Below are positions 9,792 to 20,167 of a DNA stretch of 64,000 nt, in pieces (within the stretch, counting starts at the first letter, position 1; each line of letters opens with the position of its first letter). The stretch covers positions 62,001-126,000 of the forward strand of contig BSBM01000424.1 in the NCBI GenBank assembly GCA_027924585.1, read 5' to 3'. Source of the DNA: Larix kaempferi. Its lineage: Eukaryota; Streptophyta; Pinopsida; Pinales; Pinaceae. Both the position numbers and the translations under genes were made by a program. The notes beneath the pieces were generated by a model. That model did no database searches, was not told the DNA's origin, and was given only the letters and a program-made list of their open reading frames with translations.

Positions 9792-12700
9792 GTGGGAGCT
9801 ACAACAATAACAAGAAGTTTAACCAAATTCGAGATTGAAAAGTTTGATGGCAAGAATTTCATCCTATGGAAGATGAAGGTGGAGGATTTGTTGGTTCAGA
9901 ACGACCAAACTCTAGCCTTGAAAGGGGATGCAAAAAAATCAAGCGGCATGACAAATGAGGAGTGGATAAAGCTAGACATGAAGGTGGTTTCTATAATTCG
10001 TCTTTGCCTAGTAGACTCTAGCCATGGAATCCCTTCGGGAGAAACTTGGAAAGTTGTATGAGACTAAATCGACAACAAAAAGGGGTTTTATTTAAAAAAC
10101 AACTTTATCATCTAAGAATGAATGATGGTTCAACTATGGTAGATCATTTGAACGAGTTTAATTCCCTTATTAGTAAACTGGTCTCGGTAGGTGTAAAGGT
10201 AGAGGACGAGGACATAAAAATCATTTTATTATGTTCCCTCCTAGATATTTGGGATCATAGTCTAGATTTAAGTCCAAAGGATGCGAGCTAAAAGGGAAGT
10301 GTTGTAATTGTGGGAAATCAGGGCACTTGAGGAAAGACTATTGGCATCTGAAGAAGGAAAAGAATGATGAAAAGCTAGATCAACCATCGCCCGATGCTAG
10401 TACAATAGATTCAGAGGAATCGACAACATGTGAGGCTTTTTGCCTGAATAACAATAGATCACTATTATATGCTTGGGTTTTGGACTCAGGTCCAACTTTC
10501 CATGTCTCCATATAGAATTTGATTTGTCAAATATCAACCCAATAGTGGTGGGATGCTCTATTTGGGTGATGATCATCCTCTTGAAGTTGTGGGAAAATGG
10601 GCTATCAGAATCAAGATGGATGATGGGAGAGAAAGGGAGTTGTGTGATATACATGTATTGGATCTAAGGAAGAATTTGCTCTCAATCAAGATGATGGATA
10701 AATTGGGATTCTACTACCTTTGATTATAATCATTTCAAGATTACCAAAAGAGCCCTAGTGGTAACAAAAGGAGAATCTTATAGGACCTTGTATCATTTAT
10801 GCGATGATATTGTGATAAAACATGCATGAGTACTAGATTCAGGGAATGTTTTGGATGCAGTGATGTTGTGGCATCAACGACTTGGACATGAGTGATTTTT
10901 AAATTTTTTTTGCATGATTGAGGTATGCTTTCTGAGATTAACTCTTGTAATTTAGACTTGTGTGAGCACTGCATTTTGGTAAACAAAAGAGAGTTTGGTT
11001 TACTACAAGCTCTAGTAAAAGTTCTAGTCTTTTGCAACTTACTCATTTTTATATATTTAGACCAATCCCCACTGTCAATAAATGGTACTAGATATATTTT
11101 TTAAAATTTTAAAGATGTTTATTCTAGAAGTGTAGGTGTATTTTTTGAAAAATAAGTTGAAAGCCTTTGAGAAATTTAGGGAGTTCAAGGCACAAGTAGA
11201 TAAAAGTTTGGGTAAGTCTATTTTACGTCTTAGATTGAATAATGGAGGAGAGTATTGCTCCAATGAATTTGATAAATTTTGTACATAGGAAGAAATTAAG
11301 CACTAGAAGATTGCTCCATATACTCCACAACAAAATGGTGTGGATGAGTGGATGAATCACACAATCATGAAACGTGCAAGAAGAATGCTTAGCACATATG
11401 GGTTGGATAACTGATTATGGGTAGAGGCTATTAATAGAGTTGATTATTCTTATAAACACATCACCTATAGCTACGTTGGATGGACAAATTCCATAACAGG
11501 TTTGTTGTGGCAAGCCAGTTGATTATTCTCATTTGCATATCTTTGGTTGTGATACATTTTCCATGTGCCTAAAGAAAAGAGTAAGCTTGACCCAAAGTCA
11601 AGGAAATGTGTTTTTCTCAGTTATGATAATATAATAAATGGGTATAAACTATGTGATCTTATTGACCATAACGTTAATAAGGTCAAGATGTTATCTTTAA
11701 TGTAAAATCCATGCAAAGGAAGGAGGTACAATAGATCCATGAGACTGTATTTGTTGATGTAGAAATGAGTGAAGATGAAAAAGGAGCTTCTGATTGGCAT
11801 GAAGAGTAGTAAGTTTAGAAACCACAACTCAGAAGGTCTACATGTCCCAAGAGATGTCCAGAAATATATTCTCTTGATTTCTAGTCTTCTTTTGCTTTGT
11901 TAATTGATGATGATGAACCTAGTTCATTTCAAGAAGTTAGAGAATTTGAGAATGCAAATAAATGGAGGAAAGCCATGGACAAAAAAATTAAAGCACTACT
12001 TAAGAATGAAACGTGGAAACTTGTGGATCTTCCACTAGGAAGAAAGGTTGTTGGAAACAAGTATGTGTATAAAGTAAAGAAGACAATGATGGGTTGTTGG
12101 AACACTATAAAGCTTGTTTGGTGTCAAAAGGCTATGTGCATAATTCAAGTATAGCTTTTAATGAAATTTTCTCTTTACTTGTGAAGCTTACTATTGTAAG
12201 GGTTTTACTTGCACTTGTGGCAGCACAAGATTTAGAGTTGGAGCAATTGGATGTAAAAGGTTCTTTCTTGCATAGAGATCTCGAGGAATAAATTTATATG
12301 GATCAACCTGAGGGATATAAAGAAAGAGGTAAAGGGCATTTGGTTTGCACTCAATAAATTTCAGTATGGATTAAAACAAGTGCCAAGGATGTGGTTCAAA
12401 AAATTTGTTACTTTTATGAAGAGCCAAGGTTTTTGTAGAAGTGAAGTTGACCATTGTGCATATCATAAAAGGTTTGATGTTGACAGTTTTATTATCTTCT
12501 TGTTGTATGCTGATGATACGCTGGTTGCAAGCCCCATCATGAAGGAAATCATTGATCTTAGGTCTCAGTTGGTTAAGATATTTGAAATGAGGGATTTAGG
12601 AGTAATAAATCAAATTCTAGGGATGAAGATACACAGGGACAAAACACATAGGAAGATCTGGTTAAGTCAAATGTCATATATAGAAAAGAGTATGCAGTGT

Positions 12701-14018
12701 TTCAATATGTAGAATGCAAAACTAGTTAGCACTTCACTTCCTGCACACTTCAAGTTGTCTCATGAAAAATGTCCTAGTATAGGAGAGAAGACAAGCATAT
12801 CTCGTGTATTGTATTTATCAACAGTAGGGATCCTAATGTTCGTCGTGGTGTGCATTAGACCGGATATTGCCCAAGCAATGGGACTTGTTAGTCGATTCAA
12901 GGTGAATCATGGTAAGGAGCATTGGAATGTTGTGAAGTGGATACTCTTATATTTAAGGGGCACTTCAGATGTTGCTATTTTCTACCTATTGACAGGTTTA
13001 CAAATTAAAGGTTTTGTATATTTTAATTTTGGTGGAGACAAAGATGGACTGAAGTCTACTAAATGATATATTTTCACTCTTGCTAGTGGAGCTATAAGTT
13101 GTACATCTAAGTTGTAGCCAATGGTGGTCTTATCAACCACTAAAACATGTGGCAATAATTGAGGCTAGTAAAGAGGCAATATGGCTAGGTCGATTGATGG
13201 ATGAATTCAAGATGATGCAAGGGAAGATCAATTTTCATTGTGATAATCAAAGTGCGATTCACTTAGTGAAGAATCCTACATTTCATGATTACACAAAGCA
13301 TATTTATATTAAGTTCCATTTCATAAGGAAAGTGGTGGAAGAAGATAGGATCTTGTTGGAGAGAATTGATACTAATGAAAATACTATGTATATGCTTACA
13401 AAGTCGGTCTGAAAAATGAGTTTGAATGGTACATGTCTCATGTAACATATTCATCAGCAGTAGGGAGCCTCATGTTTGCCATGGTGAGCACTAGATATGA
13501 TATTTCCCAAGCAATGGGAGTTGTTATATAGTTCATCACAAATCATGGTAAGGAGCATTGGAATGTTGTGAAGGGGATACTTAGATATTTAAGTGGCACT
13601 TCATATGTTGCTAAAGGTTTTGCAAATTTTGATTTCAGTGGAGACAAAGATGGATACATGGTATATTTTCATTCTTGCTAGTGGAGTTGTAAGCTGGACA
13701 TCAAAGTTCCAACAAGTGGTGGCCTTATCAACCAATGAAACATAATGTGTGGCAGCAACTGAGGTTAGTAAAGATGCAATATGGCTAGAGCGACTAATGG
13801 ATGAGTTCAAGATGATGCAGGGGAAGATCTCTTTGCATTGTGATAATCAAAGTGCTACTTGCATAGTGAAGAATCCAACATTTCATGATTGCACAGATCA
13901 TATTGATATTATGTACCATTTCATAAAGAAAGTGGTGGAAGAAGGTAGGATCTTGTTAGAGAAAATTGATAATGATGAGAATAGTACAGGTATGCTTACA
14001 GAGTCAATCATAATATAG
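9792..14018 (+). pseudogene. Inner copia gag-pol polyprotein, broken
   Basis: Gag starts MGATTITRSLTKFEIEKFDG (9792), a Tnt1-like copia N-terminus. A frameshift near 10050 leads on to KKQLYHLRMNDG. The zinc knuckle near 10290-10345 reads CCNCGKSGHLRKD but has Tyr where the last Cys belongs. Protease has LDSGPTFH (about 10484). Integrase shows NNGGEYCSNEF (about 11240) and PYTPQQNGV (about 11320). RT begins near 11897, has QLDVKGSFLHRDLEE (about 12245) and the catalytic YADD at 12506-12517. RNase H (about 12755-13412) is followed by a second, diverged copy (13440-14018). Numerous stops and frameshifts exclude function. Confidence 0.85.
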
Positions 14019-14035
14019 AAGTTTGAATGGTGCAA
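12790..14035 (+). repeat. Tandem ~0.62-kb duplication of copia RNase H region
   Basis: Unit 1 is about 12790-13430 and unit 2 about 13431-14035. Shared anchors include CATGGTAAGGAGCATTGGAA at 12908 and 13544, and TGATAATCAAAGTGC at 13241 and 13841. Both units encode the DEFKMMQGK...HCDNQSA RNase H block, but with different substitutions. Confidence 0.85.
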
Positions 14036-14130
14036 AAGTTTTGTTGGCTTGCTGAAAATGTGATGAAGGCACCATTGGGAAATGGTACGCGATTGGAAAA
14101 CATAGGCAAGAAAATTCTTGTCTATCGACT

Positions 14131-14143
14131 TCAAGTGGGAGAA
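14131..14143 (+). promoter_or_regulatory. Polypurine tract of inner copia
   Basis: CAAGTGGGAGAA lies directly before the TGTTAG start of the right LTR, the classic plus-strand priming site of plant copia elements. Confidence 0.8.
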
Positions 14144-14547
14144 TGTTAGAAGGTGAAGTCAATGTCTTGATCTTTCAAATTTTCCTGTAGGGTGGTACAC
14201 AACTATCTCATCACACGATTTCTATGTGCCAAGCATGCAAGGGGGTCATAGGGGGGGTGCTAGGCCCTCCCTCAAGAGGTGCAGGGACAAAGCCCTCGAG
14301 TTGAAAATTTTTAGACCCTTCTAGTGTATTTTAATTTTTGGTTCCTTCTAGAACTCTTATATGTATTGTATAAAAGGGAAGTGACCCTTGCCATTGTATC
14401 ATAAGAGAATAAAACATTGTAAGTTTTTTACCGAATAATAATAAAAGATTGAAGCTACCATTGTCCCATTTTTTACTTGCATATAGTAGGGTTTCCACGT
14501 AAATCTCATGTTTTGTTGTTTGCTTCTATTTATATATTTTTCTAACA
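14144..14547 (+). repeat. Right LTR of inner copia
   Basis: Starts TGTTAGAAGG after the polypurine tract and ends TTTTTCTAACA. It is about 40 bp longer than the left LTR because of indels, including a G-rich insertion-like segment near 14240-14300. Confidence 0.85.
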
Positions 14548-16900
14548 AACCTCACCTATACCATGCAAAACCTCTAGACCCATAAATAATACACATGAAT
14601 ATGTTCTTGACCAACTTTGTCTTGCACCATGCTATGAGTTTCTCAAAACTACTTGTAATGTCTAAGTCATCAACATACAAGACTAAAACATATCATATCT
14701 ATTAAATAGATAATAGAGATTAAGATTTGTAGGAGTGTTGGTGAAGCCCAATCTTAGTAGGTACTCATCAATCCTAGAGTACCAAACATGTGGTTCTTGC
14801 TCCAACGTAGAAAGGGCCTTTTTCAGCTTGCACGCATGGGATCTCTCCCATACACCTCAAAACCCCTCCATCGATTAATGCTCACTTACTCTTTAATCAA
14901 GGCATTAAAGGAAGTAGTCTTAACATACATCTAATAAAGACTAGCCAAACGCTGATGCTAAATACATTATGCCTTTGATGGAACTATACTTAACAATTTG
15001 AGCAAATGTCTCATAGTCAACTCCCTCTCTTTGGGAGAATACTCTCTCTATGAACTTGGCCATGTAGTCCTCTATGCCATGATCAATTACATGCTTTAGT
15101 TTGTACAACTCCCTGGAATCAATCATTTATTTACTCGTTGGTCTTGGCACAATCTCTTAGACATCATTCTTCAGTATGGTGTGATAATGCTCTATCAAGG
15201 CATCTTGCCACCCCTGCTTTTTATTTCCCTCCTCAAAATTGGAAGGGTCTACATCAATGTGTGGAAAGATGACCACTTACCCAAAAGGAAGCCTTTGGAG
15301 CTCATGCTTTCTCTTATGCCTCCTGTAATATTTGGGTAAGACACCTAAACTTCTTGGATGTGCTAAGCGGTAAAACAAGGTTTGTTCTTGAATTGGAACC
15401 TTGTTGCTTTGAATTTGATATGCTTAAAATACATTGATCAATACTTGGAAGAGCGAGCTTCTCTCCCTCAACCTACCTAGGATACTTTTGAGACCTAGAG
15501 GACAAAGATTCCTTGTGAAACTTCACATCCTGTTTCACTACTATCTTCAATGGTGATAGGGCATAGACCGTGTAATCTTGGAGGAGTAATGGTGACCAAC
15601 GAAGACAACTTTTAAACTATAAGGTTCTAACTTAGTTCTTTTCTCCTCGGCTACATGTTTACACACCACACAATAACAGACATGAAAGTGTGATTCTTGT
15701 GGTTTCTCACAAGTGAATGCCTCTTTTGGTATGTTATCCTTCAATATCTTGTAAGGACCCAACGTAGACATTAGTAATCCATGCTTTCACCCAAAGAAAC
15801 ATGGGCAAATCTATATCATGGATCTTAGGTTTGGTTGTCTCTATAATGGAGCTTTTCTTCTTTTCTATAACCCCATTTTGCTATGGGTTGTAAAGCACTC
15901 TCAATTCCCTCTAGATCCTTGCTTCCTTGTAAAATACATCAAAATCCTTGGAGGTGTATTCTCCTCTATTGTTAGATTTCAACACTTAGATTTTCATACT
16001 TCTTTGATCCTCCACAAGAGCCTTGAAATCTTTGGACTTGCCAAAGATTTTGTCCTTGGTATTTATAAATAAAATCTAGGTTTCCATAAAGGAATCATTA
16101 ATGATCAAAGACGTTGAAGACATGGGTCCAAGCACATTTGGATAGAACGAATCAAGTATCCCTCTTGATTTGTGCTCACTACATGGAAAACAATGTTCAC
16201 ATGTTTGCAAAGTGCACAACCCTTTGTAGAATCTTCTCCATGTTGAAATCTAACAATCCTTGTACTGTGTCCTTCAGAGAGACATTGCTCCGTAGTGCAA
16301 GTGGCCAAATCTCTTATGCCAAAGCTAGCACAAATTGTCCATTATCATAGTATTTTGTGCTTGGTTGTGGTATTTGGTCTTTTGGAGTAATTATTTCTAT
16401 TTGAAATATGTCTTCTTCATTTCTATTTTGTTGGACACATGAGATTAAAGCTAATGATACTTTTGGTAGTGCTTCTTTTCAATTATCAATATTTTAAATC
16501 TATTGGGTTGACTTGTTCTACCCTGATTTCTTTCATTAGTTGTGGTCAATGAGTTCGGACTTTTGTATGGATTTTCATAAGTTTTAGGTTATATTGTTGA
16601 CTCATCTTGTTTTTGAATTAGTTGATCAACTTCTCTATGCTCATCAATTATCATTAATGCCTCATCCTTTTCATATTTTTGACTCACATAGATGTCTTGA
16701 AATCCATATCCTCTCACATTTACAACAATTATCACCCTTCTTTATTAATTCTAGCCTTAGTCTTCAAGAATCTTCCACAAACTTGTCAATTTTCATCCCT
16801 AATTATTTTTGTGATTTCTTATTTCAATCTGTAATTTTCATGGTGATATTGGTTTCGTCTTCGTAACAATAAACACATGCTTGTGCTTTGTCATCATTGT
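14548..16900 (-). pseudogene. Outer copia gag-pol, 5' part
   Basis: Reading the minus strand from right to left: a zinc-knuckle remnant with CCKC and a final Cys but Ile in place of the central His (about 16735-16690). Next, a GAG-pre-integrase stretch containing GCALCKH (about 16220). Then integrase pieces ending in EEKRTKLEPYSLKVVFVGHH (about 15650-15590). RT follows with FSQREGVDYETFAQIVKYSS (about 15045-14985), WYSRIDEYLLRLGF (about 14785-14745), the YVDD-like region with a lesion (about 14680-14660), and MGLEV (about 14585). The frame then stops at the inner copia LTR. Heavy decay. Confidence 0.75.
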
Positions 16901-17215
16901 CCATTTTATTGGTGGTTTCTTAGCAGGGCCCACTTTAATTTTACTTTATATAAAATTTTAATTTTTGGAAAATCTAATTTTTTTAAAGTAAATTTTGAAA
17001 GGAAAGTATTGCGCTGAAGAGGCACATTCTACAACCCAGTAGGGAGATGTGTAACTCCTTCTGTGCTCATCCTAGAGTAAACACATGTCATTTTAAAAAA
17101 ATAATAAATATTATAAAAAGTAACATGTCGGCTCAAATTAGATTTATAACATTTTAAGGCATATATAAAACTATACAATTTACATAAATTAAAACCCTTC
17201 CTCAACATTTGCACT
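16901..17215. other. No recognisable feature
   Basis: AT-rich. The 5' LTR of the outer copia should lie near here, but I could not define it. Confidence 0.4.
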
Positions 17216-17304
17216 CTAAAAAAGGGTTTGCAACCGGAGATATTTGATCCCTCTCGACACTTGGTAGATCCCCTTTTAAGATGGATTTATGCTGGTTTAA
17301 TAAA
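17216..17304 (+). repeat. Dispersed repeat arm (family of the 28.4-kb foldback)
   Basis: Contains CTAAAAAAGGGTTTGCAACC, GATCCCTCTCGACACTTGGT and AAGATGGATTTATGCTGGTT in this order. It matches the right arm of the foldback at 28347-28517 and the copy at 52920-53008. Only one arm is present here. Confidence 0.7.
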
Positions 17305-17410
17305 ATTATTGTTACATTCTAATGAGTGAAGCGCTATGAGGGAAGGGGAAATGCAAAGTTCGGGGGTCCAAAAGTTCCTTGTCTAGGCGTTTCTTTTGAT
17401 GTCATGGAGT

Positions 17411-19330
17411 TGGATATCGTGGATTACGAAGATGACGTTGCGGATCGTCATGGTATCTTTCCTTCTGATGAAGAATTAAAATTGCATGGGGGAATTGGAT
17501 GGAGATTGGATAGTGACCCACGTGCCCTCCTCTAGCCATTTTAGTGATCTAAAGGAGCCTCTAGAACGATCACTTTGTGCAAAAAAAACCTTTCCACAAG
17601 ACAAGTGGTGGTTCACTCGACTTGTGTGGGCGAAGGAGTGAAAGGATTCTAGAAAGAAGGCTCCATAATTCAATTCCATGGAGACCGGAGAGGGGAAAGG
17701 GATTTCAGAACAACAACCGAGAGCTTCTTTGCATCTGGGTCCAAAAGGACGGTCCAATCCTTGAGGAAAGAACAAGAAGTGTGTGAGGAAAAAAGGGTCT
17801 AAGATTCGCATGGAGGTAGGGCATGACATTGCGGTCTTAGAAATCTAGGAAATGATGGAAAAATCCTTGGTTGGAAGATTCCATCGTAAGGATTGCAATT
17901 CAGCTTTGTTGGGTTTATGGTTGAGGAATTCATGGCTCTTGGTGTTGGGCTATATGCCGTCCTTCTTTACCTTAGCTAGGGGCTGGTGTATTTTTATTTT
18001 CCCTTCTAAGGTATATGTAGAGATAATTTTGAGATGAGATTGAGACTGGGGTCCATCCGGGATTATGTTGAAAAAATGGGACCCTAATTTTGATCTGCTA
18101 AGAGAACCCTTTTTTCTCCAGAAAATTTGGGTCCTGGTTCCAAGCCTTCCGTGGTTTTTGTGGAAAGGGAGGAAGTGTGTGAGGCAGAAAGCGTCTAAGA
18201 TTTGCATGGAGGTAGGGAATGACATTGCGGTCTTAGAAATCCAAGAAATGATGGAAAAATCATTGGTTGGAAGATTCTACGATAAGGATTGCAATTCAGA
18301 TTTGTTGGGTTTATGGTTGAGCAATTCATGGCTCCTAGTGTTGGGCTATATGCCATCCTTCTTTACCTAGGGGATGGTGTAGTATTATTTTCCCTTCTAA
18401 GGAATATGTAGAGATCATTCTGAGTTGAGATTGGGACTGGGGTCCATCTGGGATTATGTTGAAAAAATGGGACCCTAATTTTGATCTGTTAAGAGAACCC
18501 TTTTTTCTCCAGAAAATTTGGGTCTCGGTTCCAAGCCTTCTGTGGTTTTTGTGGAAAAGGGAGGAAGGGTGTGAGGCAGGGTCTAAGATTTGCATGGAGG
18601 TAGGGCATGACATTGCGGTCTTAGAAATCCAAGAAATGATGTAAAAATCCTTGGTTGGAATATTCTACGGTAAGGATTGCAATTCAGATTTGTTTGGTTT
18701 ATGGTTGAGGAATTCATGACTCCCATGTTGGGCTATATGCCGTCCTTTACCTTAGCTAGGGGATGGTGTAGTTTTATTTTCCCTTCTAAGGAATATGTAG
18801 AGATCATTTTGAGACAGGATTGGGACTGGGGTGCATCTGGGATTATATTGAAAAAATGGGACCCTAATTTTGATCTGCTAAGAGAACCCTTTTTCCTCTA
18901 GAAAATTTGGGTCTTGGTTCCAAGCCTTTCGTGGTTTTTGTGGAAAAGGGAGGTTCTGAAAATAATTATTGGGAAGGTACAATAAAACAGAGGAAGGGTG
19001 GGAGGATTGAAGTGGTCGAAGCATGGAAAAAATATTGGTCGAAATTGATTTGCAGGATGGGTTGGTGCCAGAGGTGGAAATAAAGTGTGAGAAATGGTTG
19101 TTCATTCATAAATTAGACTACTGGCGAATCTTGTTCCGCTTTTTCAATTGCATGGGAGTGGTCCATCTGAAAGTGCAATGTCATCTAGAGGATAGAGAAG
19201 TTATCTCTTACAAAAATATGTGGGTAAGGAAAGGTGGTTTGCATTGTTGGGATGCTAAGTCTCAAGGCCCTCTCATTGCAAATGATCAACTGGAGTTGGT
19301 TCACCCAAGGAACCACTGTATTGAAATAAT
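17411..19330 (+). pseudogene. L1 ORF1 (DUF4283, CCHC), with internal amplification
   Basis: A plausible N-terminus (MELDIVDYEDDVADR near 17423) leads to a DUF4283 RNA-binding domain. Its signature stretch, GYMPSFFTLARGWCxFIFPS...W.WG.SGI.LKKWDPNFD...KIWV.VPSLPWFLW, occurs three times. Near 19023 the continuation LVEIDLQDGLVPEVEI leads to a zinc knuckle (NCMGVVHLKVQC, about 19145-19180) whose first Cys is replaced by Phe. Such ORF1 proteins bind LINE RNA. Stops and frameshifts are frequent. Confidence 0.75.
17690..18955 (+). repeat. Tandem array of ~390-bp units inside L1 ORF1
   Basis: Equivalent points (AATGATGGAAAAAT or variant) occur at 17851, 18247 and 18635, giving spacings of 396 and 388 bp. 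A partial unit precedes the first (17690-17850) and the last breaks off near 18955. Units differ by scattered substitutions and small indels, such as a loss near 18550-18590 and a Phe/Val swap. Confidence 0.9.
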
Positions 19331-19893
19331 AAGAGAGGAATAAGACAAACAAAAATCCTCTCCGCAAAAATAAAGATTGCAGGGAAAGCATTTGAAGGAC
19401 TTCACCATTGTTTCAGCCGCACAAAGTATTGATTTTGGAGAGCCATCTTGAACAACAATGGTCAACAACATTAAACAAACAGGTAACCCTAATGCCAATT
19501 CTTTCTCTCCTACTATTCCTATAAATAGTTTCTTGAGAAACTTGGCTATTCCTTTCCTCTCCAATGTTCTTGTCTCGGACCAAGAAGCCTCATCTTTCCC
19601 TAAGAGAGATTTGGTAAAAGAAGCCCCATTGGATCACTCATAATCCTTTTCTAGATCTTCTATCATGGATGAATGAAATCTCCCTCCAAAAGAGCCCATA
19701 GGTGATTATTTGAAGCCTCTTAATTCTAGAGGCCCCCCTCAAGTTTCTTTGTTCCTATGACCTAAGATAAAAAATACGCAATGAAGGTCTAGATGGAGGT
19801 ATTAGAGGATGTTTATCTCTTTACCAGACTGAACCATATTCAGTAGGCAGGAAGTTGAATATTTCTTGTGCAAAGTCTCAAGCTAAATAGGAC

Positions 19894-20075
19894 ATAAGAG
19901 ATGGAAAATAGTTTATAATTCTTCGGGTTGTTAGAGTAGGGAAAGGCCCACTAAACCCTAAAAAATGATTGTGCTTCTCTCAACATAAGAGATGGAAAAT
20001 AGTTTATAATTCTTCAGGTTGTTAGAGTAGGGAAAGGTCCACTAAACCCTAAAAAATGATTGTGCTTCTCTCAAC
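19894..20075 (+). repeat. Two 91-bp tandem units
   Basis: Units 19894-19984 and 19985-20075 differ at only two positions that I can see; a third start (ATAAGAG) follows at 20076. Far less diverged than the surrounding LINE, so the duplication is recent. Confidence 0.92.
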
Positions 20076-20167
20076 ATAAGAGGGGTAGGGGGGACCCATG
20101 ATTGAGATGAGCCCTCCATAGACTTTTTTCAACTGTTAAACCAAATGTGATAATGTTTTAGGAAACA

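Larger units (their letters stand above)
9378..14547 (+). mobile_element. Inner Ty1/copia element with both LTRs
   Basis: The LTRs (9378-9743 and 14144-14547) flank a degenerate gag-pol. A degenerate initiator-Met primer site follows the left LTR, and a clear polypurine tract precedes the right LTR. The flanking 5-mers are GTCCT on the left and AACCT on the right, so a target duplication is only partly preserved. The element lies inside, and antiparallel to, another copia and interrupts its RT-RNase H linker. Confidence 0.85.
8494..16900 (-). mobile_element. Outer Ty1/copia element, minus strand, split by another copia
   Basis: Two minus-strand blocks (16900-14548 and 9377-8494) form one copia polyprotein when the intervening element is removed. 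They give a gag zinc-knuckle remnant, GAG-pre-integrase, integrase and RT up to the conserved MGLEV motif, then RT end, RNase H and the terminal tail. I could not identify its LTRs; sequences beyond 16900 and below 8494 show no convincing TG...CA pair. The many stops and frameshifts in both blocks mean this element is old. Confidence 0.8.
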
